A DNA stretch of 64,000 bases from Nautilus pompilius (taxonomy: Eukaryota > Mollusca > Cephalopoda > Nautilida > Nautilidae), in the NCBI GenBank assembly GCA_018389105.1, contig JACATO010000643.1, forward strand, positions 616,501 through 680,500. Reading direction: 5' to 3'. Both the position numbers and the translations under genes were made by a program. A model generated the notes under the pieces. The model had not been told where the DNA came from. It was given only the letters and a program-made list of their open reading frames with translations, and ran no database searches. Numbering within the stretch: position 1 is the first letter of the stretch; the number at the start of each line of letters is the position of its first letter. Positions 61,543 through 64,000 of this stretch are shown here, piece after piece.

Positions 61543-61720
61543 AGTAGGGTAGGCTAGGGATAGGGGTAAGTTTTTACAATATCAGTAATTCCTAATCAAA
61601 CATATACACAAGCTATATAATTGTTGTCATGTGCTTTAACCTGTTGTCAATTATGGCTTCTCTGTAATGTTTAATTAGGAATTACTTACCACTATAACAA
61701 CTAGCCCAGTCTCTCCCCAA
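61543..61720. mobile_element. MITE family A, complete copy
   Basis: The left end is diverged (GTAGGGTAGGCTAGGGATAG, TTTTTACAATATCAGTAATT). The right end is very well kept (GTTTAATTAGGAATTACTTA, CTATAACAACTAGCCCAGTC, TCTCCCC). The middle shares GTTGTCATGTGCTTTAACC with the 18931 copy. Confidence 0.75.
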
Positions 61721-63395
61721 TTGTATGTGGTCTTTACCAGAAGAAAGATTAAAGAGCTTTAGTTGCTTAATTTGGCATACAAATATTTTTATGATAATAT
61801 GGTTGAAGCTTAAAACTTTTCTTCATTTTATGATAATGATTTATCATTCATATCACTAAAGGACATAAATTTTAGGTTTATAAGAAATGTTCTATTTTAG
61901 ACTTTAAGGAAACTTTTAGTAGTCAGGCATTCCCCTGATGGCTGCAGTTAGATTTTCTTTATGGCATGGAGATAAATGATGGAGTAAAAAATTTTAGTAA
62001 ATTTGCACAATGGAATGATGACATTAATTTCATGAAACACTTGAAAACCAACTGTCAACATTCAAACATCAGGAGGTCAAAGGGACTCAGCTTTAAAGTC
62101 AAAATACTTGCAATAAGTTTGCTAAAATTGTTTAAAGTAATAATTAATGTTGATACCTTTATAGTTGTCCTGGTTTCTTCATAAATGTGTTTGCAGAGTT
62201 GGAGAGATTTATTTTTAGTGTTTGTTTATTTATTTATTTATTTATATAATTTTTAAACAATTTTGGGGCAAAAGGAGGAGATTTATGTAGTAGAGGATCA
62301 CATTCTAGCAATGAATGCATAGTGGCCATTTGGCACAGCAGCCATATGAACAGGTTTGCAGGAAGGCTGAAGTGCTGACAGTGAACTTCATAAACCAGAT
62401 TACAACAATCAGCAGCCCTGCCTTGGCAAATATTAACCTGGCATTTTAATTATCACTTAACTGTGTGGTGTACAAGAATTGTGAGTTATGGCTACTGGTT
62501 TGTCACTTCAGGCCAGCTCTCCTGTTTGCTAATTCACTTAACCACACTTCTGTATTTCATCTTGTGTTCGCAATTATGATCGGCTGAGGCAAATGTGACA
62601 GGTATTCACTGATATCTACTCATCACTTCCATCTGGTAGGCTTTTATTTTGACAAGTTTACAACAACTTCACAGCAGAGTGATTAGTCTTTTTGCACTTA
62701 TTCCTTTTTCTATGAAAAATAAAACCAAACAAAGGGAAGTAACCTGTTAATTTCTTTTAAAGTTAATGCCAGTTGAATAAAATAAGATTAAGGAAAGTTG
62801 AGGTTTAACAACTTTTGTCAGTTTCTTAAAAATATGAATAGACTAACCATATGAATTTCTTGTTTGCTTTGCCTAAAATGTTCATTTATTGTATTGTATT
62901 TACTCAATTATGTAATTGCCAGCCCTGAATCTTCTAGATATTTTTACAATACCTGGTGTTTTTTTTTTTTTTTTCATTTTTAAAATCTCTCAAGGAAGGT
63001 AATCATGCATGCATCCTACATAATTACCCCCCCTTCTCATTATTTGGTTTAAAAAAAAAAAAAACTCTTCTAATTTCTTATGATATTTATCTACTTTTAA
63101 CCATATTACTTATCAGCTCATGAATAAATAATAAATAACTTAAGGCTTCATGTTTTGCAAATTGTTTCCTTGATGTAACCCAAACTGTGGTTTTAGTAAC
63201 ATACCGACTTTGAAATTAAGCAATATTAATGTTGCTCATATCAGTCAGTGAATGTCAATTCTCTATGGATGAGTATGTGAAGATAGATTTTGCAAGAGTT
63301 TATCCCTTTTTCCAGATTAGTGGACCTTTATAATTAGTGTTCTACCATGCTAATTTGGTCACCCCCATAAATAAATGTATCTGATTAAAATTTAC
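61721..63395. other. AT-rich non-coding stretch with a TTTA repeat
   Basis: A (TTTA)n tract lies at 62221-62248. CAAAGGGAAGTAACCTG at 62729 resembles the mollusc AAGGGAGATAAC motif. No gene seen. Confidence 0.5.
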
Positions 63396-63399
63396 TTGT

Positions 63400-63940
63400 T
63401 TCAGTGTGATTTTGTATATATTAGATGTCTGTGTGGGATACCATGATATATCTGCATACCAGAGTGTGGCCAAAGTCAATGATAGATTGCCAGTGAACTT
63501 GATTTTTCATGGATTTGTGGACAATTTTGTTGTAGAGTTTACAGATGAATTTCACTGCTTCAGGAAAGTAACTGAAAGTCTTCAACAGTGACACTATAAC
63601 AAGACTATGCCATTACTTGCTGTGTCTGCACTTGCCATCAAAATTATCTTGCTGACATCGCCCATGCAACAGAAATGAGCCATGTCTAGCACATAAGAAA
63701 TCTCTTTGTAATAGTGGTAAAATGCTCTGAAAGTAGGCAGACCATCAAATATTGGCAGAATATAGTCTCAAAAGCAGGTTTCAGCAATTCATATCTGGAG
63801 ATTATACCTAGGTTTGGAGAAAACCTAATAAAGACCTTCAGCCCACAACCAAGTATGGAAGCAGGAGTGTCATGCTATAGACTGATATCTACCATTACAG
63901 AAAAACAATTAGTGTGTCAATTTTGTTGGGTACATTGACA
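63400..63940 (+). other. Two adjacent unassigned open frames
   Basis: Frames at 63406-63591 (61 codons) and 63714-63938 (74 codons) lie close together in a less AT-rich stretch. The second reads through GFSNSYLEIIPRFGENLI. I recognise no domain and see no splice sites that join them. It could be decayed transposon coding sequence that continues past the window. Confidence 0.3.
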
Positions 63941-64000
63941 TTTTAGAGACATATCTTCTATCACTTTGTACCTACAAAGCATACTGAGATTCAATGTCCA

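Noticed and set aside
1-64000. CRISPR arrays, operons, ribosome binding sites, replication origins
   Set aside because: The sequence is animal-type nuclear DNA with no prokaryotic gene organisation; the tandem arrays have no spacer-repeat structure.

Overview
The window is eukaryotic nuclear DNA, strongly AT-rich (by eye about two thirds A+T), CpG-poor and full of homopolymer runs, with no host gene that I can support. Apart from a 60-bp tandem repeat that happens to stay open, no reading frame is long, and nothing reads as a convincing host exon. It is best described as deep intergenic or intronic DNA of an animal. Three things point to a lophotrochozoan, most likely a mollusc: degenerate copies of the AAGGGAGATAA-type motif that I associate with mollusc repeats; tRNA-headed SINEs with a core reading like GGTTTCCTCC...TCCCATATCTAAAA, seen in marine invertebrate SINEs; and a mix of old Tc1/mariner, MULE, hAT and Ty3/gypsy-like fragments. 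Species cannot be decided.

Layout: 1-13 kb holds a minus-strand mariner-like transposase N-terminus (about 1.3-1.6 kb), a Tc1 transposase relic (4.1-4.8 kb), one short hairpin MITE and an unknown repeat. 13-26 kb has a TC/AC microsatellite, several SINEs, a CpG-dense pocket with a cysteine-rich open frame (16.9 kb), a retroelement integrase zinc-binding fragment (17.8-18.0 kb), three copies of MITE family A, and a decayed tandem array. 26-38 kb has a mariner C-terminal relic, a second mariner-like N-terminal relic between direct repeats, a 488-bp non-autonomous hAT element with an 8-bp target duplication, and more SINEs. 38-55 kb has further MITE and SINE copies, decayed tandem arrays at 44.1 and 54.0 kb, and a possible Tc1 N-terminus. 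55-64 kb has a clear MULE transposase relic (58.3-59.0 kb), a young 60-bp minisatellite (59.22-59.86 kb) and one more MITE A.

Nothing here forms a working gene system. The coherent story is a graveyard of DNA transposons and SINEs. All transposase relics carry frameshifts or stops, whereas the non-autonomous elements (MITE A, MITE B, the SINE family, the hAT element) recur with recognisable ends. Family names rest on my reading of motifs, not on searches.
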